A stretch of 64,000 nt of DNA, from assembly GCA_030150265.1 (NCBI GenBank), contig JASLGG010000023.1, positions 62,001-126,000 of the forward strand, in the 5' to 3' direction. The position numbers and the translations under genes were made by a program. Shown here in pieces: positions 50,372-59,482 of this stretch (the stretch's first letter is position 1; every line of letters starts with the position of its first letter). The notes under the pieces were generated by a model. The model was given only the letters and a program-made list of their open reading frames with translations, was not told the origin of the DNA and did not search any database. The DNA is from Protaetiibacter sp. (GTDB lineage Bacteria; Actinomycetota; Actinomycetes; Actinomycetales; Microbacteriaceae).

Positions 50372-51853
50372 CTAGTACAGGAAGGTCGAGACGCTCTGCG
50401 GGGCGATCTCGGTCGTGAAGGAGGATCCGCCGACGATCACGTTGACCGTCTCGGCGAAGGAGGTGCTGGCGTTGAGGACGACGATCGCGAGGCGCCCGTC
50501 GGGACGCTGGATCGCCGCGGCGAGGATCTCCGGCGAGGAGGACTCGCTCGCGACGAGGCGCGCCTCTCCCCCGTCGGCGGTGCCGAGGAAGCGCGAGATC
50601 TGCGCCATCGCGTAGTAGGCGGAGCTCTTCTCGTAGCGGCCGTCGGGCGACACGGAGATGACGCCGAGGCTCGTGCCCGCGCCTCCCGTGTGCGGGGTGC
50701 CGTCGGCGTAGAGCACGGCGTTCCAGTAGAGGGCGCCGGTGGAGGAGTAGGCGAGCGGGCCGAGCACGATGTTGGCGAGCGAGTAGCTGAGGTTCGACGC
50801 GAAGTCGCGGCTCCAGGTGCCTTCGGTGATCTCGGTCACGAGCGACTTCTTGCCGGGGTAGCCGTCGTGCACGTATTGGAAGCCCTGGCCGAAGACGTCG
50901 ATGCCCTCGGTCTCGTAGCCGTGGAACGCGACGCCCGCGACGTACTTCGCGGCATCCGGGTCGCCGAGCACGGTGTCGATCCAGCTCGTGGCGACGCCCG
51001 CGGTCGAGTCGCCGAAGTTGAAGTCGTAGGCGAGCACCTTGACCTGGCCGAAGCCTGCGGCCTCGAGCTTGGGCCCGAGCTTCTGGATGACGGCGAGCTG
51101 CTGGTACTCCCCCATCTCCATGACGGGGTAGTTGCGCGCCTGCAGCATCGGCTCGTTCTCGATCGTGAGGTAGTCGATGTCGATGCCGTGCTCGTGGTAC
51201 GCCGCCACGAACGCCACGAGGTAGTCGGCGTAGACGTCCTCGAGGCCCTCGCGGAGGCTGCCGGAGTAGAGGCTGCCGGTGGTCTTCATCCAGGCCGGCG
51301 CGCTCCACGGCGAGCCGATGACGGCAAGCCGCGGGTTGATCGCGAGCGCCTCCTGGAGGGCCGGGATGACGGTGGCCTCGTCCTTCGCGACGCTGAAGTG
51401 CGCGAGCTCCGGATCGGTCTCGCCCTCGGGCATGTCGTCGAGCGTGTAGTGGGCGGCATCGCCGTCGACGTGCCCCGCGTAGTCGGAGGTGCCGATCGGC
51501 ACGCGCACCATCGTGAAGCCCGCGCCGTCCGTCGGTGAGAACAGCTGCTCGAGGATCTCGTGGCGCACCTCGGCGCTCTGCTCGAGCAGCACGGTCGCGG
51601 CCGAGTGGGTCATGGCGGCGCCGAAGCCGTCGAGCACCTGCAGCTGCTGCCCGCGGTCGATCGTGATGTCGACGTTGCCGTCGCCGGCGCCCGTGCCGAC
51701 CGGGATGTCGGTCTGCCGGGTGAGCAGCGCCGACTTGGTGCCCGTGGTGGAGTACACCTCGGCGTACTGCGGGGCGCCGGCGGCGCAGCCGGCGAGGGCG
51801 AGCCCTGCCGCGGTCGCGAGGCTCGCGAGGGCGAGCGATCGTGTCGTTCTCAT
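50372..51853 (-). CDS. GH30 beta-glycosidase, secreted lipoprotein
   Basis: 493 residues. The signal ends in LALAGC with Cys as lipidation site. QVLDGFGAAMTHSAA, VIGSPWSAPAWMKT and LTIENEPML (acid/base Glu near 233) and VTEITEGTW (nucleophile Glu near 338) are the GH30 core, followed by the short beta-domain ending in the C-terminal STFLY. The pattern is closest to the glucosylceramidase / beta-1,6-glucanase side of the family. It sits on the outer membrane face and would feed products to the ABC importer encoded upstream. A ROK-type operator lies 33-47 bases before its start. Confidence 0.9.
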   Translation of the reverse strand: MRTTRSLALASLATAAGLALAGCAAGAPQYAEVYSTTGTKSALLTRQTDIPVGTGAGDGNVDITIDRGQQLQVLDGFGAAMTHSAATVLLEQSAEVRHEILEQLFSPTDGAGFTMVRVPIGTSDYAGHVDGDAAHYTLDDMPEGETDPELAHFSVAKDEATVIPALQEALAINPRLAVIGSPWSAPAWMKTTGSLYSGSLREGLEDVYADYLVAFVAAYHEHGIDIDYLTIENEPMLQARNYPVMEMGEYQQLAVIQKLGPKLEAAGFGQVKVLAYDFNFGDSTAGVATSWIDTVLGDPDAAKYVAGVAFHGYETEGIDVFGQGFQYVHDGYPGKKSLVTEITEGTWSRDFASNLSYSLANIVLGPLAYSSTGALYWNAVLYADGTPHTGGAGTSLGVISVSPDGRYEKSSAYYAMAQISRFLGTADGGEARLVASESSSPEILAAAIQRPDGRLAIVVLNASTSFAETVNVIVGGSSFTTEIAPQSVSTFLY

Positions 51854-51883
51854 GCGCGTCCGACGATCTCCATCGATCCTGAA

Positions 51884-51904
51884 TTGTCCAAACTTTTAAC
51901 TAAT
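51884..51904. promoter_or_regulatory. ROK-type operator before the GH30 lipoprotein gene
   Basis: The core GTCCAAACTTTTAAC (51886-51900) is a near palindrome. With its flanks it matches 18 of 21 positions with the site at 56445-56465 next to the ROK repressor gene. AT-rich in a very GC-rich surrounding. Confidence 0.7.
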
Positions 51905-51941
51905 GCGGGAACACGGTAGCACCGCATCCGCCGCGACGCGA

Positions 51942-53321
51942 TCACGAGCCCGTAACGACTGCCGTGCTGATCGACTGCGGGGGCAGGTGCAGCGAGGCGA
52001 GGCGCCCCCCGATCCGCACGCGCGCCGCGACGTCGTCGTCGGTCGGGTTCATCACGACGAGCACGATCGCGCCGTCGGGATTCTGCACCGCCACCAGCTC
52101 GAGCTTCGACGAGAAGGTCGAGGTCGCGATGCGGCGGGCGCCCGGCTCGATGTACCGGCTGAAGTGGCCGATGTAGCCGTGCGAGAGCTTGACCTCGACC
52201 GTGTCGGCCTCGAGGTCGCACATGACGGGCGCGTCGCAGTAGTTCGCCACGTGGTTCGGGCCGCCCCGGCGGTCGAGCAGCAGGTTCCAGTCGAGGAACA
52301 GGTTCATGCCCGCGTTGAGGTTGCCGATGATGTCGTGCGCGTACATCTGCGCGTTCGCGAGCTGATCGGTGCCGAGGCGCGAGTACTCGACGCATCCCTC
52401 GGTGAACACGAGGTCGAGCTCGGGGAAGCGCTCGCGCACGAAGCGCAGCGCGTCGAAGTGGTCGCCCGTGTACCAGTGGAACGCGACGCCCGCCACGAGC
52501 GGCAGCGTGCGCTCGTCGAGGATCGCGACGGCCCGCTCGTACATCCGCTCCTTGTTGTGGTCCCAGACGTGGATGCCGACGTCGCCGAGCCCCGCCCCGG
52601 CGAGCGCCGGATGCAGGAAGTCGCGCACGAAGACCTTCTCCTCCTCCGCGGTGTAGCGGCAGCTGTCCCAGGTCTGGGTGGCATCCGGCTCGTTCTGCAC
52701 CGTGACCCGGTTCACGTCGAAGCCGAGGGCCCGGTACTCGGCCACGTAGCGCGCGATGTAGCGCGCCCAGCGCTCGCGGTACTCGGGCTTGAGCGAGCCG
52801 CCCTGCAGGCGCGAGCCGTTGGTCTTCATGTAGGCGGGCGGCGACCACGGCGAGAGCATCACCTCGAGCCGCGAGCCCCGGCGCTGCTCGGCCCGCCGCA
52901 GCATCGGCAGGATGTAGCGCTCGTCGCGCTCCAGGGAGAAGCTCTCGAGCGTCGGGTCGTCGGTCGGCACGGCCTCGTAGGTGCCGAGCGCGAAGTCCGA
53001 GCTGTCGAGGTGGGTGCGCACCACCGAGTAGCGGTTGCCGGTCTCGCCGAAGTAGGCCTCGAGCACCTCCTCCTGCCGCTCGGGGCTCAGCTGGGCGAGG
53101 GTGTGGCCGGACGCCTCGGTGACCGCGCCGCCGAATCCGCGGATGGTCTGGTAGCGCAGCTCCGGGTGCACGTTGATCACGAAGAACTCCGCGCCCTCGT
53201 CCGTCTCGAAGCCGGTGGTGCGCTCGGTCGTGGCGCGCACTCCGTCGCGGTAGGTGGTCGTGACGGTCTCGAGGCGCAGGCCGGTGGCCGTGGTCGGTGC
53301 GACCGGGGTGTCGAGGAGCAT
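51942..53321 (-). CDS. GH30 beta-glycosidase, cytoplasmic
   Basis: 459 residues with AAGGAAA before the ATG and no signal peptide. QTIRGFGGAVTEASG, MLSPWSPPAYMKTNGSR, VTVQNEPDATQTW (acid/base Glu near 210) and VFTEGCVEYSR (nucleophile Glu near 305) define the family. It differs clearly from the lipoprotein GH30 and would finish the imported oligosaccharide inside the cell. It is the last gene of the importer operon, 46 bases after the MalG-type permease. Candidate substrates are beta-1,6-glucosides or other beta-linked disaccharides. Confidence 0.9.
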   Translation of the reverse strand: MLLDTPVAPTTATGLRLETVTTTYRDGVRATTERTTGFETDEGAEFFVINVHPELRYQTIRGFGGAVTEASGHTLAQLSPERQEEVLEAYFGETGNRYSVVRTHLDSSDFALGTYEAVPTDDPTLESFSLERDERYILPMLRRAEQRRGSRLEVMLSPWSPPAYMKTNGSRLQGGSLKPEYRERWARYIARYVAEYRALGFDVNRVTVQNEPDATQTWDSCRYTAEEEKVFVRDFLHPALAGAGLGDVGIHVWDHNKERMYERAVAILDERTLPLVAGVAFHWYTGDHFDALRFVRERFPELDLVFTEGCVEYSRLGTDQLANAQMYAHDIIGNLNAGMNLFLDWNLLLDRRGGPNHVANYCDAPVMCDLEADTVEVKLSHGYIGHFSRYIEPGARRIATSTFSSKLELVAVQNPDGAIVLVVMNPTDDDVAARVRIGGRLASLHLPPQSISTAVVTGS

Positions 53322-53367
53322 GGTGTGTTTCCTTCTGATGGGGGTCGGTGCGGGGGCTCGGATGCGG

Positions 53368-54231
53368 TCAGCCCTTGACGGCGCCGCTCGCGATGCCCTT
53401 CACGATGAAGCGCTGGAAGACGAGGAACAGCACGATGAGCGGCACGGCGACGATCACGGCGCCGGCGAGCATCACCGGGTAGAGCTCGGCGTTGGTGGCG
53501 CTCGCCGAGACGAGGGCGCCGAGACCCTTCGCGAGCGTGTCGTTCTCGGGCGACTGGATCACCACGAGCGGCCAGAGGAAGCTGTTGTAGTTCCACATGA
53601 ACGTCATGATCCCGAGCACCACGAGGGTCGGCCGGGCGAGCGGCAGGGCGATCGTCCAGAAGGTGCGGAACCTGCCCGCGCCGTCGATCGCCGCGGCCTC
53701 CTCGAGCTCCCGCGGGAAGCCGAGGAAGGTCTGCCGCATCAGGAAGATGTTGTAGACGCTCATCGCGAACGGCACCACGAGCGCCGCGAGGCTGTCGTAC
53801 ATGCCGAGCTGGGTGATGATGATCATGTTCGGCACGAGCATCACGGTGCCGGGCACCATGAGCGAGGTGAGCGTCGCGCGGAAGACCACCTCGCGCCCGC
53901 GGAACCGGATGCGCGCGAAGGCGTAGCCCGCGAGGCTGTTGAAGAACAGGTTCAGCACGGTCGCCGTCGACGCCACGATGAAGGTGTTGGCGAACAGCAC
54001 GCCCGCCTGGAGGTAGTCGAAGGCGTAGCTGTAGTTGTCGACCGTGAACGCGATGCGCCCGTCCTCGTCGACCGGCAGGAAGGTGAGGTCGGGGGCGAAG
54101 ATCTGGCTGCCCGTCTTGAACGACGAGAGCGCGAGCCACGCGAACGGCCCGACGAGCACGACGACGAGCAGCGCGAGCACCACGTAGACCACCGCGCGCT
54201 CGGGGCGGATGGGCCTTCTCCTGTGCGACAT
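53368..54231 (-). CDS. Sugar ABC transporter permease, MalG type
   Basis: 287 residues with six predicted membrane helices. The EAA loop reads LEEAAAIDGAGRFRTFWTIALP. It lies seven bases after the MalF-type gene and belongs to the importer that begins with the lipoprotein at 56370. No ATPase is encoded in the operon, so a shared sugar-ABC ATPase elsewhere in the genome is implied. Confidence 0.92.
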   Translation of the reverse strand: MSHRRRPIRPERAVVYVVLALLVVVLVGPFAWLALSSFKTGSQIFAPDLTFLPVDEDGRIAFTVDNYSYAFDYLQAGVLFANTFIVASTATVLNLFFNSLAGYAFARIRFRGREVVFRATLTSLMVPGTVMLVPNMIIITQLGMYDSLAALVVPFAMSVYNIFLMRQTFLGFPRELEEAAAIDGAGRFRTFWTIALPLARPTLVVLGIMTFMWNYNSFLWPLVVIQSPENDTLAKGLGALVSASATNAELYPVMLAGAVIVAVPLIVLFLVFQRFIVKGIASGAVKG

Positions 54232-54238
54232 CCGGGCC

Positions 54239-55141
54239 TCAGTCCGCCTGCTGGGGCACGAGCCTGAAGCCCACCCAGGTCACGATGAGGATGATCACGA
54301 GCAGGATGTACGACATCGCCGAGGCTGTCCCCATCTCGAAGTAGCGGAAGGCGTGGTTGTACAGGCTCAGCAGGTAGGTCATGGTGGTGCCGTCGGGGCC
54401 GCCGCCGGTCATCAGGTACATCTGGTCGAAGGCCTGGAAGCCGCCGATGACCGCCGTGATGAGCAGGAAGAAGACGACCGGCTGGATCGCCGGCAGCGTC
54501 ACGACGCGGAAGCGCTGGAAGGCGTTCGCGCCGTCGAGCGTGGCGGCCTCGTAGAGCGACTCGTCGATCGACTTCATCGCCGAGAGCAGGATGAGCACGT
54601 TGTAGCCGAGCGCGCCCCACACCGCCATGGCCGCGAGGGTGGGCAGTGCCGTGTCGGGGTTGCCGAGGAAGCTCAGGTTCGTGCCGAGCGCCTTGTTGAT
54701 CACGCCGAACTGGGGGTCGAGCATGAAGATCCACATGGCCGCGACCGCCACGATCGCCGTGACGTTCGGGATGTAGTACGCCGTCTTGAAGAAGCCCTCG
54801 CCCTTGACATTGGAGTTGAGCAGCGCCGCCACGATGAGCGCGAGCAGGATGCCGATCGGCACGCTCATCAGCACGTACTTGAGCGTCACGCCGAGCGACG
54901 GCCAGAAGTCCGGGTAGCGGGTCGCGTCGGTCAGCAGCTCGACGTAGTTGTCGACGCCCACGAACTCCGGCGCCGACCGCATGTTCCAGTCGGTGAAGCT
55001 CAGCACGAACGACATGAGCATCGGTCCGAGCAGGAACACCGTGAAGTAGACGAGGAACGGCGCGATGAAGAGGTAGCCCGCCAGGTTGTCGCGCATCCGA
55101 TACGAGCGGCGCGACCGCGCGGAGGCGACGGCGGCGCTCAT
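54239..55141 (-). CDS. Sugar ABC transporter permease, MalF type
   Basis: 300 residues with six membrane helices starting near residue 22 and the EAA loop YEAATLDGANAFQRFRVVTLP. The ATG shares a base with the stop of the solute-binding protein (TGATG). It forms the channel together with the downstream MalG-type subunit. Confidence 0.92.
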   Translation of the reverse strand: MSAAVASARSRRSYRMRDNLAGYLFIAPFLVYFTVFLLGPMLMSFVLSFTDWNMRSAPEFVGVDNYVELLTDATRYPDFWPSLGVTLKYVLMSVPIGILLALIVAALLNSNVKGEGFFKTAYYIPNVTAIVAVAAMWIFMLDPQFGVINKALGTNLSFLGNPDTALPTLAAMAVWGALGYNVLILLSAMKSIDESLYEAATLDGANAFQRFRVVTLPAIQPVVFFLLITAVIGGFQAFDQMYLMTGGGPDGTTMTYLLSLYNHAFRYFEMGTASAMSYILLVIILIVTWVGFRLVPQQAD

Positions 55142-56370
55142 CAGCCGAACAGGATCTTGTTGGCGTTCGCCTGCGCCTTCGGCAGCACCGTGCGGGGGTC
55201 GCCGCCCGACACCAGGATCTCGTCGAGCGCTGAGCCGATGACCTCGTCGTTGACCTTGAGCCAGTCGGTGAGGGTGGGCCGCGCGACGGCGGTCTCGAGC
55301 TGGGCCGCGAAGGCGGCGAGGTAGGGGTCGGCGGTGTAGCCGAGCGACTCGGCGGCCTGGATGTTGGCGGCGAAGTTTCCCGTGACGCCGGCCATCACCG
55401 CGTTGCCCTCGGCGTCGGTCAGGAACTCCACGAACTTGTAGGCGAGGTCCTGCTTGGCCGAGTTCGCGTAGACCACGAGGTTCTCGCCGCCGATGCTCGC
55501 GCTCGAGGCGTGGCCGGCCGCGGCGGGGATCGTCGCGACGCCGAAGTCGAGCTTGGGGAAGTTGGTGCGCAGCGCCTCGATGTCCCAGGGGCCGGAGACC
55601 TTGTAGGCGATGAGCCCGTTGCCGAAGGCGTTCTGGCTCTCGCGCACCGCCTGGTCGGAGTACTTCTGCAGCCCGACCAGGAGCTCTGCCGCGTCGATGC
55701 CGGGCTGCTCGCCGAAGGTCGCGGCGGTCTGGCCGGCGTTCACCATGGATCCGCCGGCGCTCTGCACGAGGGCCGGGAAGAGCCAGGCTCCGTATCCGCC
55801 GGAGCCGATGCCCTCGAACGCGGCGACCTTGTTCGGCACGTAGACACCGGCGGCCGAGGCGAGCCAGGCATCCCAGTCGGCGGGCGGGCCGGAGACGAGG
55901 GCCTTGTTGTAGAAGAGCGCGACGGTCGTCATCGAGAGCGGCACGCCGTAGACCTTGCCGTCGACGGTCGCCGTGCTCATGGCGCCCGGATAGAAGGCGT
56001 CGGCGCCGAGCCCCGCGGAGAGGCGGTCGGTGAGGTCGAGCAGCAGGCCGTCCTCCGCGAACTTCGGGATGAGGGGCTGGTCGAGGTAGGAGACGTCGGG
56101 GTTGCGGCCGACGGCGATCGAGGAGTTGATCTTGGTGTTGAAGCCGTCCTTCGGCACGTAGGTGACCTTGACGTCGACGTCGTTCTGCTTCTCGAAGACC
56201 GCGATGCGCTCGTCGAGCGCGTCCTTCTGCGCCTTCGAGTTCGGCTCGTACGCCCAGAAGGTGAGGGCGTCGGATGACGCTCCCGGGCCCCCGCCACCGG
56301 TGCAGCCGGCGAGGAGGAGGGCGGCCGTCGCGGCGAGGGCGACCGCGGCGATACGGCGGGTGGGCAACAT
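55141..56370 (-). CDS. Sugar ABC transporter solute-binding lipoprotein (family 1)
   Basis: 409 residues; the ATG is fixed by an AAGGAG site six bases upstream. A short basic start, hydrophobic stretch and LLLAGC lipobox are followed by a glycine-rich linker. LTFWAYEPNSKAQKDAL, DGFNTKINSSIAVGRNPDV and VPLSMTTVALFYNK are the family-1 sugar-binding core. It is the first gene of the operon importer-GH30. Expression is probably repressed by the divergent ROK protein through the palindrome at 56445-56467, which lies 75 bases upstream of the start. Confidence 0.93.
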   Translation of the reverse strand: MLPTRRIAAVALAATAALLLAGCTGGGGPGASSDALTFWAYEPNSKAQKDALDERIAVFEKQNDVDVKVTYVPKDGFNTKINSSIAVGRNPDVSYLDQPLIPKFAEDGLLLDLTDRLSAGLGADAFYPGAMSTATVDGKVYGVPLSMTTVALFYNKALVSGPPADWDAWLASAAGVYVPNKVAAFEGIGSGGYGAWLFPALVQSAGGSMVNAGQTAATFGEQPGIDAAELLVGLQKYSDQAVRESQNAFGNGLIAYKVSGPWDIEALRTNFPKLDFGVATIPAAAGHASSASIGGENLVVYANSAKQDLAYKFVEFLTDAEGNAVMAGVTGNFAANIQAAESLGYTADPYLAAFAAQLETAVARPTLTDWLKVNDEVIGSALDEILVSGGDPRTVLPKAQANANKILFG

Positions 56371-56444
56371 CTTCGTCTCCTTGAGGTGCGGGGGTGGCGC
56401 TCCCGGCTCGCCGGGAGAACGCACCTGGGGAGTGTAACCCATGT

Positions 56445-56467
56445 TTGTCCAAAGTTTGAACTATTAG
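56445..56467. promoter_or_regulatory. ROK-type operator in the importer/ROK divergent promoter region
   Basis: The core GTCCAAAGTTTGAAC (56447-56461) is an almost perfect 15-bp palindrome around a central G. A second copy lies before the GH30 lipoprotein gene at 51884-51904. Confidence 0.72.
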
Positions 56468-56490
56468 TTTTCCGCTACGTTATGTTGAAG

Positions 56491-57723
56491 ATGTCTACAA
56501 AACACCTCCCCGAGAGTGCGGACACCGGCCCCGAGGGCCGTGCGGTCCATGGGCTCACACGCCTCAAGCGCGCGAACCTCACGCAGCTGCTGCGCCTCAT
56601 CCACTCCGGCGGGGAGCTGTCGCGCAGCCAGCTGGCCGAGGGCGCCGGCATCACGCGCTCCTCGGTGCTGGGACTCGTGGCCGAGCTCGAGGAGCGCGGG
56701 CTCGTCGAGCAGGAGGGCGGCTCGGCCACCGGCGAGGTGGGGCGCCCCAGCACGCTCGTGCAGGCGAGCGACGGGGTCGTGGCGTTCAGCGTGGCACCGC
56801 AGTACGACTCGATCGTCGTCGGCACCGTGGGCTTCTCCGGACGCGTGCTGCACCGCTCCACCCGGCTGCTGCAGCGGCTGCCCTCGCCCGACGAGTTCGC
56901 CTCCGCGGCCGCCGAGCTGATCGCCGAGCACGCCGCCCTGCTCGACCCCGGCATGCGCGTTGCGGGCGTCGGCATCGCGATCCCCGGGCACGTGCGCACG
57001 GCGGACGGCGTGGTCGACTCCGCCTACTCGCTCGCCTGGGCCGACGTGCCGCTCGCGGAGATGCTCGCCGCCCGCACCGGCCTCCCGGTGTGGCTCGACA
57101 ACGACGGCTCGCTCGCCTCGCTCGCCGAGCACCGCTTCGGCGCTGGCCGCGGCCTCCGCAACATGATCCTGCTGTTCGGAGCAGTCGGCGGCATCGGCGG
57201 CGGCATCATCGTCGACGGCAACCCCGTGCGCGGACGCGACGGCTACGCGGGCGAGCTCGGGCACGTGCCGCTCTCCGACGACGAGCGCCCGAGCTACGCG
57301 GGCATCCCCGGCAGCCTCGACTCGATGGTGAACCGTCTCGAGCTGCTCGATGCCCTGGGCCTCCCCCGCGCCGACGACGACGCCCTGGCTGCCGCCGTCG
57401 CCAAGCGGTCGTCCGAGCCCGGGGTCGACCTCCTGCTCGAACGCCAGGCCGACTATCTCGGCCGCGCGATCGGCCTGTTCATCAACCTCTTCAACCCCGA
57501 GGCGATCGTGCTCACGGGCTTCCTCCGCACGGTGTTCGACGCGCGCCGCGCGCGGGTCATGGCCTCGGTGCGCCGCGACTCGCTGGAGCGGCTCGCCGAG
57601 GGGTGCGAGGTGCTCATGGACACCCTCGGCCCCGACATCGTGCTCATCGGCGCCGCCGAGCTGCCCTTCGGCCGCCTCATCGACGACCCGCTGGGCCACC
57701 CGATCGCCACGGTCGGCGCGTGA
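56491..57723 (+). CDS. ROK-family transcriptional repressor (NagC/XylR type)
   Basis: 410 residues from ATG 56491; an ATG three codons earlier (56482) is equally possible because no clear ribosome-binding site exists and a TATGTT box just upstream suggests a leaderless mRNA. LTQLLRLIHSGGELSRSQLA and GITRSSVLGLVAELEERGLV form the N-terminal winged helix. The ROK part follows, with GIAIPGHV, WLDNDGSLASLAEHRFG and GYAGELGHV. The Cys-rich zinc motif of ROK kinases is absent, so sugar phosphorylation is unlikely and the protein is a regulator. Its target is very likely the shared palindrome in both promoters of region 5. Confidence 0.88.
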   Translation: MSTKHLPESADTGPEGRAVHGLTRLKRANLTQLLRLIHSGGELSRSQLAEGAGITRSSVLGLVAELEERGLVEQEGGSATGEVGRPSTLVQASDGVVAFSVAPQYDSIVVGTVGFSGRVLHRSTRLLQRLPSPDEFASAAAELIAEHAALLDPGMRVAGVGIAIPGHVRTADGVVDSAYSLAWADVPLAEMLAARTGLPVWLDNDGSLASLAEHRFGAGRGLRNMILLFGAVGGIGGGIIVDGNPVRGRDGYAGELGHVPLSDDERPSYAGIPGSLDSMVNRLELLDALGLPRADDDALAAAVAKRSSEPGVDLLLERQADYLGRAIGLFINLFNPEAIVLTGFLRTVFDARRARVMASVRRDSLERLAEGCEVLMDTLGPDIVLIGAAELPFGRLIDDPLGHPIATVGA

Positions 57724-57730
57724 GCAGCGC

Positions 57731-58543
57731 ATGAGCGAGGTGCTGCGGCTCGACGACGTGACCTTCCGCCGGAACGGCACGCTCATCCTCGACGGGGTCG
57801 ACCTCGCCGTCTCGGCGGGCGAGCACTGGGCGCTGCTCGGGCCGAACGGCGCGGGCAAGAGCACGGTGCTGGGCTTCTGCGGCGCGCGCACGCATCCGAC
57901 GAGCGGAGCGGCCTGGGTGCTCGGGCACCGGCTCGGCCGCGTCGACCTGCAGGAGCTGCGGCGCCGGATCGGGCACGTCGACCCGCGGCATCCGGTGCGC
58001 TCGCCGCTCACCGTGACCGAGGTCGTGCTCACCGGGATCACCGGCACGATCGAACCGCCGATGCGCTGGGCGCCCTCGCCCGCGGAGCTCGCGCGCGCCG
58101 GCGAGCTCATCGAGCGCGTCGGGCTCGCGGAGCGGCGCGACGCCGAGTGGCCGGTGCTCTCGCAGGGCGAGCGGGGGCGCGCCCTCATCGCCCGCGCGCT
58201 CATCACCGAGCCGCGGCTGCTGCTGCTCGACGAGCCCACGACCGGCCTCGACGTCGCGGCGCGCGAGCAGCTGCTCGAGACGATCTCCGAGCTCGCGCAC
58301 ACCGACCGCGAGCTCGCCTCGGTGCTCGTCACGCATCACCTCGAGGAGCTGCCCGAGACGACCACGCACGCGCTGCTCATCGCGCACGGGCGCGTGGTGG
58401 CATCCGGGCGCGCGACCGAGGTCGTCACGACCGAGGCGGTCACCCGCGCCTTCGCGCACCCCATCGAGGTGAGCCGCGCCGGAGGGCGCTGGAGCGCCCG
58501 GGCCGTGCCGCGCGCCGAGCGGGCGGGGCTCAGCGCTCGCTGA
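57731..58543 (+). CDS. Stand-alone ABC transporter ATP-binding protein
   Basis: 270 residues starting eight bases after the ROK gene. Walker A GPNGAGKST (about 37-45), Q-loop region HVDPRHPV, signature LSQGERGRALIARAL, Walker B LLLLDEPTTGLD and switch VTHHLEEL are all intact, so the ATPase should be active. No permease gene adjoins it. It is not of the MsmK/MalK type (it lacks the C-terminal regulatory domain), so it is unlikely to power the neighbouring sugar importer. The partner is unknown. Its end overlaps the convergent membrane-protein gene by 14 bases. Confidence 0.87.
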   Translation: MSEVLRLDDVTFRRNGTLILDGVDLAVSAGEHWALLGPNGAGKSTVLGFCGARTHPTSGAAWVLGHRLGRVDLQELRRRIGHVDPRHPVRSPLTVTEVVLTGITGTIEPPMRWAPSPAELARAGELIERVGLAERRDAEWPVLSQGERGRALIARALITEPRLLLLDEPTTGLDVAAREQLLETISELAHTDRELASVLVTHHLEELPETTTHALLIAHGRVVASGRATEVVTTEAVTRAFAHPIEVSRAGGRWSARAVPRAERAGLSAR

Positions 58544-59444
58544 CCTCGCCGACGCGGCGGGCGAGCGGGGCCGCGACGGTGCCGCGCACGAGCGCCCAGC
58601 ATCCGGCGGTCGCGAGCACCGCCACGGCGGCGATCGCCGCACCCCAGCCGTCGGATGCGTCGCGCGCCGCGAACATGTGGTCGAGGTTGCGCAGCGCGCC
58701 CGTCGCGAGCACGAGCACGACGTGCACCACGGTGAACGCCACGAAGTACAGCATCACCGGGAGGTGCACGGCCTTCGCGAGCCCGAAGGGGTAGAGGCGG
58801 TTCAGCCGCGCGGCGTCGCGCGGCCAGAGCGCCGACATCCGCAGCCCGGTCGCGATGGCGAGCGGCGCCGCCACGAACACCGTCGCGAAGTAGGCGAGCT
58901 GCTGCAGGGCGTTGTAGTTGACCCAGCCGTCGCCGAGCGGCCAGTCGAGCGAGGCGTACTGCAGGGCGGCCGAGAGGGCGTTCGGCACGACGTCGGGGCT
59001 CGTCGGCACGATCCGCATCCACTGGCCCGTCGCGAACAGCAGCACGACGTAGACGACGCCGTTGACGATCCATAGGGCGTCGAGCACGAGGTGGCTCCAC
59101 ACCGTGAGGCTCATGCGGCGACGGCGGTTGCGGCGCGAGGTCCACAGCGCGGCGGGGCGCTTCTCGGCGCGCGCCTGGAGGCCGGTGCGCACCACGAGCG
59201 CGAGCAGGAAGAGGTTGAAGAAGTGCTGCCAGCCGAGCCAGGCGGGAAGGCCCACCGGAGTCTCGTGCGGGATGGGCGCGGGGCCCGGGAACTCGGCGAG
59301 GAAGCCGCGCACCGGCTCGAGCTCGCGCAGCCAGCGGGCGAGCAGCACGACCGCCACGGCCAGCGCGAGCAGCGCCACGGCCCCGACGAGCCACCGGATG
59401 CGCCGCCCGCCGGTCGCCGGCGCGGTCGCCTCCTCGGTGCTCAC
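58530..59444 (-). CDS. Cytochrome b561-like membrane protein
   Basis: 304 residues from GTG. Five or six hydrophobic helices are visible: about 18-38, 70-88, 113-140, 190-210, 233-255 and 272-290. Histidines in GWQHFFNLF, VWSHLVLDALW, AVHLPVMLYF and FTVVHVVLVL lie in or near membrane helices and could bind two hemes, as in the cytochrome b561 / Ni,Fe-hydrogenase b-subunit superfamily. A soluble loop (TSPDVVPNALSAALQY) lies between helices 3 and 4. It probably moves electrons to an unknown partner, for instance a molybdopterin oxidoreductase encoded elsewhere. Confidence 0.75.
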   Translation of the reverse strand: MSTEEATAPATGGRRIRWLVGAVALLALAVAVVLLARWLRELEPVRGFLAEFPGPAPIPHETPVGLPAWLGWQHFFNLFLLALVVRTGLQARAEKRPAALWTSRRNRRRRMSLTVWSHLVLDALWIVNGVVYVVLLFATGQWMRIVPTSPDVVPNALSAALQYASLDWPLGDGWVNYNALQQLAYFATVFVAAPLAIATGLRMSALWPRDAARLNRLYPFGLAKAVHLPVMLYFVAFTVVHVVLVLATGALRNLDHMFAARDASDGWGAAIAAVAVLATAGCWALVRGTVAAPLARRVGEVSER

Positions 59445-59482
59445 AGCCTCGGAGACTAGCCGATCCCCGCTCCCGCCCCCGC

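Noticed and set aside
45285..50375. A 1696-codon open frame on the plus strand antisense to the giant secreted protein
   Set aside because: It results from GC-rich third positions on the opposite strand; composition is Arg/His/Val/Glu-rich without domains, and the minus-strand frame has a signal peptide, repeats and SGNH motifs.
57731..58543. ATPase of the adjacent sugar ABC importer
   Set aside because: It lacks the C-terminal regulatory domain of MalK/MsmK-type sugar ATPases and is transcribed on the opposite strand from the importer.
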